From Chakrabartyella piscis (lineage in GTDB: Bacteria > Bacillota > Clostridia > Lachnospirales > Anaerotignaceae), in assembly GCA_030067835.1 (NCBI GenBank), contig CP092441.1:248001-312000 (forward strand): a stretch of 64,000 nt of DNA, written 5' to 3'. Position 1 is the first letter of the stretch. Every line of letters begins with the position of its first letter. Both the position numbers and the translations under genes were made by a program. The notes under the pieces are model-generated. The model made no database searches, was not told the DNA's origin, and saw nothing but the letters and a program-made list of their open reading frames with translations. Shown here in pieces: positions 1 through 8,077 of this stretch.

Positions 1-837
1 TCTGTTACATGGGATGCTGGAGTGGAGGAATATATTGATGCAAAATATATGGATTTGCCTGTGACAGGTCAAATTTATAGCAACAACCCACCTTTGGATC
101 CAGAAATTTTGGCAAAGGTACAAGCAGATGTGATGATTGATATTGGGGAAAGCAAAGATGGCATTGCAGATGATTTGGATAAATTGCAAATGCAAACAGG
201 TATCCCTTGTATCCATATCAGTAGCACCTTGGAAAGTATGCCAGAAACATATCGAACCTTAGGCGAATTGATGCAAATGGAAACAGAGGCAGAAGAAATT
301 GCTGTGTTCTGTGAGGAGATGTTGGCAGAAATTGATGCCATAGAAGCCTTGGAAGATGCAGAGAAAAAGAATGTTTTGTATGTTTTGGGTGATGCAGGTC
401 TGAATGTTTTGGCAAAGGATTCTTATTTTATGGGTGCAATGGATCAAATTGTAAACAACCAAGCTGTTTTGGAAAATCCAGCAGCAAAAGGCACTGGAAA
501 CGAAGTGGATATGGAGCAATTGCTTCTTTGGAATCCAGAAATCATCATCTTCGATAGTGGTTCCATTTATGATGAGGTTGCAGATCAGGTTATGTGGCAA
601 GGGATGGATGCCATTGCAAAGGATACCTATTACAAAATACCATATGGTCCTTATAAATGGATTGGGCAATCCAGTGATGGGTATTTGAGTTTGTTATGGG
701 CGGGTGCTTTGTTGTATCCAGAGGAAGTGACATATAACTTGCAAGAGGAAATGACCAGATTTTTCAAACTCTTCTACCATAGCGATTTGACAGAGGAGCA
801 ATACGCTGCATTTATGGAAGATTCTGTCTTGAAATAA
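1..837 (+). CDS. ABC transporter substrate-binding protein (iron/cobalamin type), 5' truncated
   Basis: The reading frame is open from base 1, so the gene starts before the window; an internal GTG at 22 is not convincing as the start. The 279 visible residues match the C-terminal two thirds of PF01497-type binding proteins: an 'ADVMIDIG' strand, a central helix of about residues 90-125, a 'VLYVLGDAGLNVLAKDSYF' stretch and a 'LLLWNPEIIIFDSG' strand. Such lipoproteins capture iron chelates, haem, cobalamin or other metal complexes outside the cell for an ABC importer. The permease and ATPase genes must lie upstream. The ligand cannot be assigned. The stop is 11 bases before the start of the NTPase gene, so the two are probably co-transcribed. 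Confidence 0.75.
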   Translation, partial: SVTWDAGVEEYIDAKYMDLPVTGQIYSNNPPLDPEILAKVQADVMIDIGESKDGIADDLDKLQMQTGIPCIHISSTLESMPETYRTLGELMQMETEAEEIAVFCEEMLAEIDAIEALEDAEKKNVLYVLGDAGLNVLAKDSYFMGAMDQIVNNQAVLENPAAKGTGNEVDMEQLLLWNPEIIIFDSGSIYDEVADQVMWQGMDAIAKDTYYKIPYGPYKWIGQSSDGYLSLLWAGALLYPEEVTYNLQEEMTRFFKLFYHSDLTEEQYAAFMEDSVLK

Positions 838-848
838 GGAGATTGTCT

Positions 849-1382
849 ATGAACGAAAAAAAGCATATATTTTTATATGGAGAACGCCAAATTGGTAAAT
901 CCACCATTGTGCAGAAAGTACTTACAAAATTGGATGTGGAAATGGGTGGATTCTATACAAAATTTGATGTAAGTTCAGATGGCAATAAAATCTTGCAGTT
1001 GCAATCTGTCAATGAAGAGGATTCTATTTGTGGTGAGGTGGCAAAATGGTGTAAAACCACTTGGCGGGTGGACGCCAATGCCTTTGATGTGTTGGGTGTA
1101 CAAGCCTTAACAAAAAATCCATCACCACAATTGTATGTTATGGATGAATGTGGACGCTTGGAAAAGGATGCAAAGCAATTGCAAGAATGTATTTTGGGTA
1201 TTTTAGATGGAGAAACTCCTGTTTTGGGTGTACTACATTATAAAAATTCCAAATGGAAAGAAGTTTTGCGTAAAAGAGAGGATATTCTTTTTTTGGAAGC
1301 GACAAAAGAAAATAGAAATGTTTTGGTAGAACGAGTGATTTGTTTTTTGCAAAAAGGTACTTTCCATCAAACGATGGTTTGA
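849..1382 (+). CDS. THEP1-like nucleoside-triphosphatase (NTPase_1 family)
   Basis: The 177-residue product has a P-loop GERQIGKST at residues 11-19 and a Walker B-like 'VMDECGRLE', the pattern of PF03266 (NTPase_1, THEP1), small NTPases with broad nucleotide specificity in vitro. The ATG at 849 is chosen over an upstream in-frame TTG at 843 because AGGAG at 837-841 sits 7 bases before it. The gene follows the binding-protein gene closely, so it belongs to that transporter operon; its role there is unknown. Confidence 0.7.
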   Translation: MNEKKHIFLYGERQIGKSTIVQKVLTKLDVEMGGFYTKFDVSSDGNKILQLQSVNEEDSICGEVAKWCKTTWRVDANAFDVLGVQALTKNPSPQLYVMDECGRLEKDAKQLQECILGILDGETPVLGVLHYKNSKWKEVLRKREDILFLEATKENRNVLVERVICFLQKGTFHQTMV

Positions 1383-1749
1383 AATTTTTAAGTTGGCAGA
1401 GGAAAAAAACTTACCAATATGTGGTTCCATTTTACTTTTTTACCATACTGCAAATCCTATGGAACAATTTTTCTTATCCACTTGTGAGCTAGAAGTGATG
1501 GTCCCTGTGATTGCAACAGATGTAAAATATTGTAATGCATTACGCACATTTGGAGGTTACAATGCTGTCATAGCATATCATGTTGGTTCCTATGAGAACA
1601 TCAGCGCTACACATCTTAGACTTTTGAAATGGATTGCAGACAACAACTTGAAGCTTGCTGGACATATTTCAGAAGAATATATCATTTCTCCAATTGATTT
1701 GCAATCATCACAAAGTTATATCACCAAAATTATTGCACCCATCCATTGA
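1339..1749 (+). pseudogene. Remnant of a MerR-type regulator: GyrI-like effector-binding domain only
   Basis: The frame encodes most of an AraC/MerR effector-binding (GyrI-like) domain. It shows the end of the first half ('ICGSILLFYHTAN', 'ELEVMVPV') and a full second half ('VIAYHVGSYENIS', 'LLKWIADNN', 'EEYIISP', 'ITKIIAPI'). These domains normally bind drugs or metabolites behind an N-terminal HTH and coiled coil. Here the frame begins inside the 3' end of the NTPase gene, stop codons at 1327 and 1336 close it upstream, and the only early start (TTG 1393) has no ribosome site. I read it as the tail of a regulator whose DNA-binding half was lost. A short expressed sensor protein cannot be excluded. 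Confidence 0.6.
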
Positions 1750-1940
1750 CGATGGAGAAGAACAGCAAAAATCTGTAAAAACTACAAAATATATGAGACG
1801 CAATAGTGTAGTAGAAGAACTGCTACGCTATTTTTATGTGGAATGAGGTTTATTCTATGTTGTCATAGAAACCAATGGGCTAGGCTTCTGTTTTTTATTT
1901 TACAAATACTTATATAATATGTATAAATAAAATTGGTTAT

Positions 1941-1956
1941 TTGATTGCGGAATCAA
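1941..1956. promoter_or_regulatory. Inverted repeat upstream of the LysR gene, possible operator
   Basis: TTGATT-GCGG-AATCAA is a perfect 6-bp inverted repeat 66 bases before the LysR start. It lies in the 273-base space after the MerR remnant. LysR proteins often bind such dyads and regulate themselves, so this is a candidate autoregulatory site. Assignment rests on position and symmetry only. Confidence 0.3.
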
Positions 1957-2022
1957 TTGGTTGGCATAGAATGAGAAAAGGTTGCATTTGCGTAACGATA
2001 TCAAATATAAGGAGATGTATAT

Positions 2023-2898
2023 ATGACGTTTGATGAATTAAATACATTTATTACGTTAGCACATAATAAAAATTTCAGTCGGACTGCGGAAATATTATAC
2101 ACTTCCCAGTCAACAGTCAGTTTTCGAATTAAAAAAATGGAACAGAAAATTGGATGTGCTTTATTTGAAAGGAATACAAAACAACTGGAATTGACACCTG
2201 CGGGCAGAGAGTTTCTTTCTTATGCAATCAAAATATACAATACTTATGAAGAAGCGATTTGTGTGACCTCGAATACTTCGTTTCAGTATAAAATTTCCAT
2301 TGGCGCACCAGATTCTTTTTGGCAAACGATTTTATTCCCGGCACTGATAGATTATTTTCGTGTCAACAAAAATATATCTTTTGAATTGATATCAGAACAT
2401 TCTGTTTTATTGAATCAACTTGTGGCAGATGATAAATTGGATATTGGAATTACTTTTTTGCCATTGCAACATCAAAATATAATATACATTCCCCTTGCAA
2501 GCAACCCATATGTATTGATTGCACATAAGGACTTGGAACTGCCCATGCAAAAAGTAACCACACAAAATATCAGTTCCTTTCCATTTGTTTATTTTCGTTG
2601 GACAAGTCCTTTTGATGACTGGTTTCGTGAAAATTACTATACCAGTTCTTATTTTTTGGAATTGGATCGAATTTGGTTGTTGCTGGAAATGTTGAAAAAT
2701 AAAATGGGTATTGGTTTTATGCCTCTTCGCATAGCCAAACTACTGCTTGACTCTGGAGACTATATCTCTTTGGAGTTTGAGCATAAAAATTCTATGCCCT
2801 TAGAGACGAATTTTATTATGTATAATCGAAAAAAAGAGGAACGTATTTTGCCAATCCTAAATGTAATCAAAGAGAATACATCAGTTATTGTTGATTGA
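2023..2898 (+). CDS. LysR-family transcriptional regulator
   Basis: The 291-residue protein has the typical N-terminal winged HTH of LysR regulators: 'FDELNTFITLAHNKNFSRTAEILYTS' and 'QSTVSFRIKKMEQKIGCALFERN' in the first 55 residues. A two-lobed periplasmic-binding-protein-like effector domain follows. Length is normal for the family and AAGGAG lies 7 bases before the ATG. It is followed by a strong terminator, so it is monocistronic. Its neighbours are a regulator remnant upstream and a CCG-domain gene downstream, and neither identifies the target or inducer. Confidence 0.85.
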   Translation: MTFDELNTFITLAHNKNFSRTAEILYTSQSTVSFRIKKMEQKIGCALFERNTKQLELTPAGREFLSYAIKIYNTYEEAICVTSNTSFQYKISIGAPDSFWQTILFPALIDYFRVNKNISFELISEHSVLLNQLVADDKLDIGITFLPLQHQNIIYIPLASNPYVLIAHKDLELPMQKVTTQNISSFPFVYFRWTSPFDDWFRENYYTSSYFLELDRIWLLLEMLKNKMGIGFMPLRIAKLLLDSGDYISLEFEHKNSMPLETNFIMYNRKKEERILPILNVIKENTSVIVD

Positions 2899-2928
2899 AA
2901 CTAGATAATCCTACTTGCCATATTACAC

Positions 2929-2962
2929 AAAAGCTTAGAAACCTTGATTTCTAGGCTTTTTC
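2929..2962 (+). terminator. Rho-independent terminator after the LysR gene
   Basis: A 13-bp stem (one G-U pair), arms 2929-2941 and 2948-2960, loop CCTTGA, runs into a T-tract. It lies 30 bases after the LysR stop. Confidence 0.85.
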
Positions 2963-3112
2963 TATATCATTCTACCACAACAACCAGTATGTGAAAGAAG
3001 TTATTGCTATGCCAGCAGATTCTTTTTGCTATCTTGACAAAAAAATACTTTTTCATAAAATTATATAGTATAATGGTATCATTTCAAGAAACTATGGAAC
3101 AGGAGGATGTGT

Positions 3113-3781
3113 ATGGAATCAGAATTGTTGTTACATTTGGGATGTTCATTTCAAGTATACAAACCAGAATTAAGAGATAAGTTGTTGGAAGAATTGCAAA
3201 AAATAGAACCCCATCTCAAATTATATACAAAATGTTGCAAGCAAATGCCAAATTTGTCTGAAGGGACTTTGGTATACAACGATTGTACTGGTTGTCATAG
3301 ACGCTTTTCTTTAGAATATGCAGGACTTTCTTCACGTACCATTTGGGAAGTGATAGATGGTATAGAAGGATTTCCTTTGCCAACTTATGAAGGTATGGTG
3401 GTATCGGTTCATGATTCCTGTGGATTTCGTGGACAACCTTCTGTACACAAAGCAGTTCGCAGTTTACTTGCAAAAATGAAGATTGCAGTTGTAGAAAGTG
3501 CATTTCACAGTGAAAAATCCATTTGTTGTGGTCATCAATTTTATGGCAAATTACCAGAAGAAAAGGTGTTTGCTTTACAGAAAAAACGAGCAGAGCAATT
3601 TCCTTGTGAAATGGTGGTTACAACATGTGTTTCTTGTGTCAAATCATTGCAAAGTGGTGGAAGAGTGCCAAAACATTTATTGGATTTGATATTTGAAGAA
3701 GAAACCAATCCATATCCCGTGGAATATGCAGTTTGCGAAGCAAAGAAACAAGATTTTCGAGAATCCCAAAAGGAGGTATGA
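3113..3781 (+). CDS. CCG-domain protein (heterodisulfide-reductase subunit-like), co-transcribed with a sigma-54 activator
   Basis: The 222-residue protein carries two cysteine-rich blocks of the CCG type (PF02754). The first has 'TKCCKQM' and 'CTGCHRRF'. The second has 'HDSCGFRG', 'SICCGHQFYG' and 'TTCVSCVKSL'. In heterodisulfide reductase B, GlpC and LutA-like proteins this fold holds an iron-sulfur or zinc site for disulfide or electron-transfer chemistry. The ATG at 3113 is chosen because AGGAGG (3101-3106) is 6 bases away; the ATG at 3107 abuts it. The stop is one base before the ATG of the activator gene (3783), so the two are translationally close and may act together, perhaps in sensing redox state. 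There is no partner subunit gene nearby. Confidence 0.65.
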   Translation: MESELLLHLGCSFQVYKPELRDKLLEELQKIEPHLKLYTKCCKQMPNLSEGTLVYNDCTGCHRRFSLEYAGLSSRTIWEVIDGIEGFPLPTYEGMVVSVHDSCGFRGQPSVHKAVRSLLAKMKIAVVESAFHSEKSICCGHQFYGKLPEEKVFALQKKRAEQFPCEMVVTTCVSCVKSLQSGGRVPKHLLDLIFEEETNPYPVEYAVCEAKKQDFRESQKEV

Positions 3782-3782
3782 A

Positions 3783-5144
3783 ATGGAACATTTGAATGGT
3801 TTGCCCTATGAGGTATTTGTCAATGCAATTGATCATATTTACGATGTTGTGGAAGTTTGGGATGGAAACTACCAGTTGTTATACACCAACAAAAGTTCCT
3901 ATCGTTTGTTTGGGGTAATGCCCAATCAATTGACAGGGAAAAATTCAGAAGAATTGATGAACAAAGAACAATATTGGGACAATTCCACATTGCCCTATGT
4001 ATATGAAAATAAAAAATCCACAATGCAACAACAAAAAACAGCTCTTGGCACAAAGATTTTGACCATTGCAGTACCCATTTTGGATTTTGAAGGCAATGTG
4101 GAGTATGTTGTGATGACTGCCAGAGAATCTAAGGATGATTTGGCAACAAAACTATCTCCTGTAGAAAAAAACAGTGGAGCTGAAAATTTAAAAAATACAG
4201 GTATCATTTACAATAGTGCCATTATGAAGCAAGTGATGAAAACAGCCAATAAGGTTGCAAAAAACAATGTGAATTGTTTGATTTTAGGGGAAACAGGAAC
4301 TGGCAAAAGTTTGCTTGCCAAATACATCCACAAAAACAGCAATAGACGCAACGAAAAAATGATTACCCTCAATATGGCAAGCATGAACCCAAGTGTCATT
4401 GAATCGGAATTGTTTGGTTATGTAAAAGGTGCCTTTACTGGTGCAAGCCAACAGGGGAAACAAGGGTTGTTCCAAGTGGCAGATAAAGGGACTTTATTTT
4501 TGGATGAAATTGGAGAATTGCCATTGGCATTGCAAGCGAAATTTTTGCATGTTTTGCAAGATGGAGAATACATACCCATTGGTGGAACACAGCCCATTCA
4601 GGTGAATTTGAATGTCATTGCAGCCACAAATTGCAATTTGGAGGATATGGTGGCAGCTGGCACATTTCGTGAAGATTTGTTCCATAGGCTCAATGTGATT
4701 GAAATTTTGATGCCACCCATTCGAGAACGTGGCAAAGATTTGGAAATGATGATTTCCTTTTATTTGAATCAATTCAACCAAAAATACCATAGAAATTGCA
4801 TCATTGATGAAGGGGCTATGAAGCATTTGCGGAACCATCGTTGGCAGGGGAATATTAGAGAACTTGCCAATACCATTGAGAGGTGTGTGGTTATGGCAGA
4901 TGGAGATACCATCACTGTGGATGAATTGCCAAAGAATATGTTCAAGTTATCCCAATTTACAAGTAAAGAAAAAAGTTTGAATGGGATTACAAATTTACAC
5001 GAAGCAATGTCTGCCTATGAAGGTGAAATTGTGCGTCACCATTACACAAAAAATAAAAGCACCAGAAAATTGGCAGCAGCACTTGGCATCAGTCAAACCA
5101 CTGCAAAAAGAATGATTGATGAACATGTAAATGGACAAAAGTGA
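3783..5144 (+). CDS. Sigma-54-dependent enhancer-binding activator with PAS domain (module 1, EBP1)
   Basis: The 453-residue protein has an N-terminal PAS domain (about residues 5-115, starting 'VFVNAIDHIYDVVEVWDGN'). A sigma-54 AAA+ domain follows, with Walker A GETGTGKS at 169-176, the sigma-54 contact loop GAFTGA at 216-221 and Walker B 'GTLFLDEIGE'. A Fis-type HTH lies at the C-terminus ('TRKLAAALGISQTTAKRMID'). No receiver domain is present, so the PAS domain is the likely sensor. The ATG at 3783 has AGGAGG 6 bases upstream; the longer frame from 3693 overlaps the preceding gene. A sigma-54 promoter and the module 1 CoA-transferase operon begin just downstream, its most probable target. 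Confidence 0.9.
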   Translation: MEHLNGLPYEVFVNAIDHIYDVVEVWDGNYQLLYTNKSSYRLFGVMPNQLTGKNSEELMNKEQYWDNSTLPYVYENKKSTMQQQKTALGTKILTIAVPILDFEGNVEYVVMTARESKDDLATKLSPVEKNSGAENLKNTGIIYNSAIMKQVMKTANKVAKNNVNCLILGETGTGKSLLAKYIHKNSNRRNEKMITLNMASMNPSVIESELFGYVKGAFTGASQQGKQGLFQVADKGTLFLDEIGELPLALQAKFLHVLQDGEYIPIGGTQPIQVNLNVIAATNCNLEDMVAAGTFREDLFHRLNVIEILMPPIRERGKDLEMMISFYLNQFNQKYHRNCIIDEGAMKHLRNHRWQGNIRELANTIERCVVMADGDTITVDELPKNMFKLSQFTSKEKSLNGITNLHEAMSAYEGEIVRHHYTKNKSTRKLAAALGISQTTAKRMIDEHVNGQK

Positions 5145-5247
5145 ACCGAATATGAATCATAGAACCTAAAAAGGTTCATATAGTTAGCAAACGAACAATA
5201 TCAAAATATATTGAAAACCCTGTGTTTATCAGCAAAACATATAAATG

Positions 5248-5277
5248 GTGAATCGATTTAGATTCACTATTTTTTTG
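5248..5277 (+). terminator. Terminator after EBP1
   Basis: GTGAATC / GATTCAC stem with a 6-base loop followed by TATTTTTTT. Confidence 0.8.
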
Positions 5278-5435
5278 GATTAAATTTAAAATGAGTGAAA
5301 AGTTAAGATGTAAAATATGCACAAAAAAGAAGGGATCCCACTTTATGGGAAAAATCACCAACCCAAATCAGGAATTCAAATAGAGTATCCCATACCCTTT
5401 GTGGAAAAGACACAAAAAAACAAAAAAATGTAAAG

Positions 5436-5452
5436 TTGGCACGGTTATTGCT
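5436..5452 (+). promoter_or_regulatory. Sigma-54 promoter P1
   Basis: TTGGCACGGTTATTGCT matches the -24/-12 consensus, with GG at 5438-5439 and GC at 5450-5451 separated by exactly 10 bases. It lies about 110 bases before the first CoA-transferase gene of module 1 and downstream of a sigma-54 activator gene. Confidence 0.88.
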
Positions 5453-5562
5453 TTTATATAGGGCAAGAAACAAGGACAGATGGCAGGCGCAACCATCACA
5501 CATTAGGGCATTGCCCTATGTATCAAAACCAACAATGACAATGACAGAAAGGGGTAATACAT

Positions 5563-6759
5563 ATGGGACCTTTAACAGGAATTAAGGTAGTAGACTTTAC
5601 ACTTGCACATGCAGGTACAATGACATCTATGCTTTTGGCTGACTACGGTGCAGAAGTCATCAAAATTGAAAAATTGAAAACAGGTGAATTGGCTAGAGGA
5701 TGGGCACCTTTTGATGCAGATGGCAACAGTGGATATTTCGCTTATTTGAATAGAGGGAAAAAAGACGTTTGTATTGATGGACGTTCTCCAGAAGGAAAAG
5801 AAGCAATCCTCAAATTGATTGCAGAAGCAGATGTTGTAACAGAAAACTTCAAATATGGCAGTATGGAGCGTATGGGTCTTGGCTATGACGAATTGAAAAA
5901 AGTAAATCCTAAGCTCATCTATGCTTCTTTGAATGGTTTTGGTCAAACAGGACCTAGAAAAAATGTAATTGGTTTGGATTTGCACTTGCAAAGTATGGCA
6001 GGTGTCATTGACAGCACAGGTTATCCTGACAAAGCACCAACTCGTGTAGGCGCAGCACTCAGTGACCAAATCGTTGGTGTATATATGGCAATTGCAATTT
6101 TGATTGCAACCATTCATGCAGAAAAAACAGGTGAAGGTCAAAAAATTGATATTGGTATTTTGGATGCAGTGTTCTCTATGATTGAGGGCAGTGTTGCAAC
6201 TTATTCTTTGACAGGAACAGCTCCTTCCAGAAATGGCAACTCCTATCCAGCAATTTCTCCTTATGATACATTTGCTGCAAAAGATGGTAGAATTTCCATT
6301 GGTGTTTGCACAGATAGACAATGGACAGCATTCTGTGATTGTTTGGGTATTTCAGAATATGCAACAGATGAACGATACAAAACAAATGAGCTTCGTGGTG
6401 CAAACTACGAATTGGGACTTCGTGACTTCTTGGAATCCAAAACAAAAGAATTTGGTAGATATGAATTGGAAGCAAAACTCATGGAAGCAAAAATCCCTTG
6501 TAGTGTAGTGTGTACAGTGCCAGAAGCAATGGCAAACCCACAAACAGCAGCAAGAGATATGCTCATCAAAGTGATGGATCCTGCAATGGGCGAAATCATC
6601 ATGCCTGGTATTCCAATCAAAATGACAAATGCTCCAGGTGGTGTGGCACAAGGTGCACCTACATTGGGTCAAGATACAGAACATTACTTGAAAGCAGTTG
6701 GCTATTCTGATGCAGATATCGCTGACATGTTGGCGAAAAATATCATTCAACTTGGTTAA
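5563..6759 (+). CDS. Class III (CaiB/BaiF) CoA-transferase, subtype A, module 1
   Basis: This 398-residue protein has the family III fold signature. The N-terminal CoA-binding strand reads 'IKVVDFTLAHAGTMTS' then 'LLADYGAEVIKIE'. The family's catalytic aspartate is at D139 in 'GLDLHLQSMAG', and 'TGEGQKIDIGILDAVFS' follows. Such enzymes move CoA between carboxylic acids (carnitine/crotonobetaine, formate/oxalate, bile acids) through an aspartyl-CoA thioester; some relatives are acyl-CoA racemases. Subtype A here is defined by 'HAG' where the tandem partner has 'SGP'. It is the first gene after sigma-54 promoter P1 and is followed 21 bases later by the subtype B gene. The substrate is not readable; the BCCT gene downstream points to a betaine-like acid. 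Confidence 0.85.
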   Translation: MGPLTGIKVVDFTLAHAGTMTSMLLADYGAEVIKIEKLKTGELARGWAPFDADGNSGYFAYLNRGKKDVCIDGRSPEGKEAILKLIAEADVVTENFKYGSMERMGLGYDELKKVNPKLIYASLNGFGQTGPRKNVIGLDLHLQSMAGVIDSTGYPDKAPTRVGAALSDQIVGVYMAIAILIATIHAEKTGEGQKIDIGILDAVFSMIEGSVATYSLTGTAPSRNGNSYPAISPYDTFAAKDGRISIGVCTDRQWTAFCDCLGISEYATDERYKTNELRGANYELGLRDFLESKTKEFGRYELEAKLMEAKIPCSVVCTVPEAMANPQTAARDMLIKVMDPAMGEIIMPGIPIKMTNAPGGVAQGAPTLGQDTEHYLKAVGYSDADIADMLAKNIIQLG

Positions 6760-6780
6760 TGACGAAAGGAGTGCTTAGAT

Positions 6781-7965
6781 ATGAGAGCTTTAGAAGGAAT
6801 CGTAGTAATTGACTTTACACAAGCATATAGTGGACCATTTTGTACCATGCAATTGGCAGATTTTGGTGCAACGGTTATTAAAATAGAACGTCCAGGTCTT
6901 GGAGATCAATCCAGAGAATGGGCACCTTTCAAAGATGGATATAGCGGATATTATGCTTCCATCAATCGTAACAAAAAAGGCATTACATTGGATGTTTCCA
7001 AACCAGAAGGCTTGGAAGTTGCAAAAAAATTGATTGCAAAAGCAGATGTTGTTGTGGAAAACTTCAAAGTTGGCACAATGGAAAAAATGGGACTTTCCTA
7101 TGAAGAAGTGAAAGCAATCAATCCATCTATCATCTATGCTTCTATTTCTGGATTTGGTCAAGATAGTCCTCTCAAAGATAGACCAGCTTATGACAATGTT
7201 ATCCAAGCAATGACTGGTTTGCAAGAAATGACAGGTTATCCAGAAGACCCAGGTGTGCGTTGTGGTCCTGCAATTGGCGATAGCTTGACAGGTTTGTACA
7301 CAGCTTATGCAATTTTGATGGCATACAGAAACAAAATGAAAACAGGCGCTGGCGAACGCATTGATGTGGCTATGTATGACGTTATCTTCTCCATTTTGGA
7401 ACCACACATCATGGCAAAAACATTGACAGATTATGATAACGTGCGTGGTGGCTGTAACGATAGAGAAACATTGGTACCTTATGATGTTTACAAATGTAAA
7501 GATGGTTACTTCTCCTGTGGTTTGGCGAGTGACAATGGTTGGTTGGAATTCTGCCAAGCAACAGATTTCATGAATTTGTATGAAGATCCAAGATTTGAAA
7601 CCAATGCAATGCGTTGTGAACAATATGATGTGATTACACCTATGTTGGCAGAATTCTTCATTGACAAAACAAGAGCAGAATTGGATGTCATCTTCTCAGA
7701 AGCAGGCATTCCAAATGCACCTGTATTGTCTGTTCCAGAAGCTATGGTCAATGAACAAATCGTTGCAAGAGAAATGGTTGTTACCATTGATGATGCTGGC
7801 GTTGGCACATACCAAGCACAAGGAAATCCAATGCGTATGGATGGTACACCTGTTGTTTATGCACATGGTGCTCCAACATTGGGTCAAGACAATGAGAAAA
7901 TCTTTGGTGAATTGGGTTATTCCGAAGGAGAACTTGCTGATTTGGCAAAAGTTGGCGCAATCTAA
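6781..7965 (+). CDS. Class III (CaiB/BaiF) CoA-transferase, subtype B, module 1
   Basis: The 394-residue paralogue of the preceding gene keeps the canonical 'DFTQAYSGPFCTMQLADFG' start and the catalytic aspartate D138 in 'AYDNVIQAMTG'. It is more like the B proteins of modules 2 and 3 than its own neighbour, so A and B are two fixed lineages. Known two-subunit members of this family (BbsEF, SmtAB) make a heteromeric A+B enzyme plausible; two separate enzymes in series is the alternative. AAAGGAG lies before the ATG. Confidence 0.85.
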   Translation: MRALEGIVVIDFTQAYSGPFCTMQLADFGATVIKIERPGLGDQSREWAPFKDGYSGYYASINRNKKGITLDVSKPEGLEVAKKLIAKADVVVENFKVGTMEKMGLSYEEVKAINPSIIYASISGFGQDSPLKDRPAYDNVIQAMTGLQEMTGYPEDPGVRCGPAIGDSLTGLYTAYAILMAYRNKMKTGAGERIDVAMYDVIFSILEPHIMAKTLTDYDNVRGGCNDRETLVPYDVYKCKDGYFSCGLASDNGWLEFCQATDFMNLYEDPRFETNAMRCEQYDVITPMLAEFFIDKTRAELDVIFSEAGIPNAPVLSVPEAMVNEQIVAREMVVTIDDAGVGTYQAQGNPMRMDGTPVVYAHGAPTLGQDNEKIFGELGYSEGELADLAKVGAI

Positions 7966-7988
7966 TGTAATCTTGTAATCAGAAGGCG

Positions 7989-8012
7989 AGCCTATCTCTT
8001 TTGGGATAGGCT
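7989..8012 (+). other. Intercistronic hairpin between CoA-transferase B and BCCT, module 1
   Basis: A 10-bp stem (AGCCTATCTC / GGGATAGGCT, one G-U) closes a TTTT loop. The following T-run is weak (TGTTTG), so it may be a partial terminator or an mRNA-stabilising structure rather than a full stop. Modules 2 and 3 have unrelated hairpins at the same place. Confidence 0.6.
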
Positions 8013-8077
8013 TGTTTGATAACTGCCAATCTATGGCGATTGCAAAGGGGCAATGGTCATTCTTTAGGAGGTATACT

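Larger units (their letters stand above)
5145..5562 (+). promoter_or_regulatory. Intergenic control region of module 1
   Basis: This 418-base space holds, in order, the EBP1 terminator (5248-5277), a half-site TGAGTGAAAA at 5292-5301 resembling the dyads of modules 2 and 3, an inverted repeat TCCCA-N5-TGGGA at 5336-5350, and the sigma-54 promoter at 5436-5452. The dyad and half-site are candidate activator sites, 90-150 bases before the promoter as usual for enhancers. The ribosome site AAAGGGG lies before the ATG at 5563. Confidence 0.5.
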
